Source: Anoplolepis gracilipes
Taxonomy: Eukaryota; Arthropoda; Insecta; Hymenoptera; Formicidae
Direction: 5' to 3'
NCBI RefSeq assembly: GCF_047496725.1
Contig: NC_132971.1
Coordinates: 12,892,501 to 12,956,500, forward strand
Length of the DNA: 64,000 nt
Position numbers and translations under genes: made by a program. Positions 63,374 through 64,000 of the stretch are shown piece after piece; within the stretch, counting starts at the first letter, position 1, and each line of letters opens with the position of its first letter. The notes under the pieces are model-generated. The model searched no databases. It was not told the DNA's origin and saw only the letters and a list, made by a program, of their open reading frames with translations.

Positions 63374-64000
63374 CAGCACTTACTCAATAAACTCCATCAA
63401 TGAATCACGATTTATGCATGTTACAATTTTAATACGATATACATACGTATATACATAAATTTATTATGCACTGGAGAGAGATATGTCTGTCTTGTAACAC
63501 ATTTTAATTACTTCCTTCCACACACCTAATATATAAAGCGATTTAAAATATTTATATTTTCTTACGTGTGATCATAGAAATGAAAAAAATAAGATAATTT
63601 TTTTTATAAATGGCCGGAACTAATTTAATTTAAAATGCACAAAAACGCTTGTGAAAGCATCTCACAAAAAGGACATATTTTAATTGCTATCACGTAAAAT
63701 ATTTCGCAATTTGTAAGGCCGCCAGGCGTACAACATTCAGCTGGTAATTACAATTTGTGAAGCTTGGTTGGCCAGTCGAGATATCATTCCTGCTATATAG
63801 GAGAACTCATTCGCATTGCGAAATGAAAGACGTCTGTTTTCCTTTATATCGATCCTGAGCACGAAAGTGGCCGCCGGACGAAACACGGACACGTGGGAAC
63901 GCATTGACATCTATTTACATTAGCTTTGTTAGAGTGCACCTCTAGCGAGCGTGTGTTGTGTCTGATAGGGGTCGATTAATACGATAAAGCGATTCCGAGT

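Larger units (their letters stand above)
49708..64000. other. Downstream spacer and possible start of another gene
   Basis: The CTCF 3' UTR is followed by AT-rich sequence without a recognised complete gene. It contains TA-rich tracts near 51580-51665 and 51774-51795, GC-richer islands at about 54180-54880, 60380-61040, 61440-61640 and 62100-62470, two TIR elements (59110-59336, 62556-63085), two short exon-like segments (56324-56388, 60665-60740) and a CT/TATC microsatellite near 63330-63373. Open frames up to 174 codons in the GC islands show no known domain. Confidence 0.55.

Noticed and set aside
1..64000. CRISPR arrays, operons, riboswitches, integrated virus genes
   Set aside because: No regularly spaced repeats with unique spacers, no prokaryotic-type gene packing and no recognisable viral or full-length retroelement proteins were seen.

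Overview
This is AT-rich insect nuclear DNA, most likely from a hymenopteran and probably an ant. The evidence is intron-split genes with GT-AG junctions, insect-type versions of four conserved genes, and long AT-rich spacers full of short terminal-inverted-repeat elements, (TA)n tracts and homopolymers. The species is an inference. No bacterial-type operon, CRISPR array, rRNA gene or convincing tRNA was seen.

Layout. Positions 1-30.8 kb are a long spacer with no recognised gene. It holds at least eight inverted-repeat (MITE-like or foldback) elements, several GC-richer islands in the AT-rich background, a candidate untranslated first exon ending at 11952, and one convincing unassigned coding exon on the minus strand (9847-10077). 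Positions 30.9-35.8 kb hold a complete carnitine O-palmitoyltransferase 1 gene (CPT1, plus strand, 14 coding exons plus an alternative form of exon 9). Positions 37.7-38.3 kb hold a small two-exon minus-strand gene matching the alternative product (isoform 2) of vertebrate POLR1D. Positions 39.3-42.5 kb hold a complete MOSPD2 gene (plus, 9 exons). Positions 43.9-49.7 kb hold a complete CTCF gene (plus, 12 coding exons), with a GC-rich promoter and leader region at about 43.85-45.2 kb. Positions 49.7-64 kb are again a spacer, with two more TIR elements, GC-richer islands, and a possible signal-peptide first exon (60665-60740) of a gene that would continue beyond the window.

Gene relationships. 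CPT1 and the POLR1D-like gene are tail to tail. The POLR1D-like gene and MOSPD2 are head to head, sharing an intergenic region of about 1 kb into which a TIR element has inserted. MOSPD2 and CTCF are in tandem. The four products act in different processes (mitochondrial fatty-acid import, a nuclear Pol I/III-associated peptide, ER contact-site tethering, chromatin architecture), so this is ordinary gene packing and not a pathway cluster.

Best observations. (1) Two alternative CPT1 exons begin at the codon two residues after the catalytic histidine. (2) CTCF keeps all eleven zinc fingers and a YDF motif upstream of them, the motif known in vertebrates to bind cohesin. (3) The intron position in the POLR1D-like gene matches the isoform fork of the vertebrate gene as I recall it. 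(4) There is a varied set of non-autonomous TIR elements, including one nested pair and one foldback whose arms carry a degenerate hammerhead-like phrase. I found no clearly new biological system.
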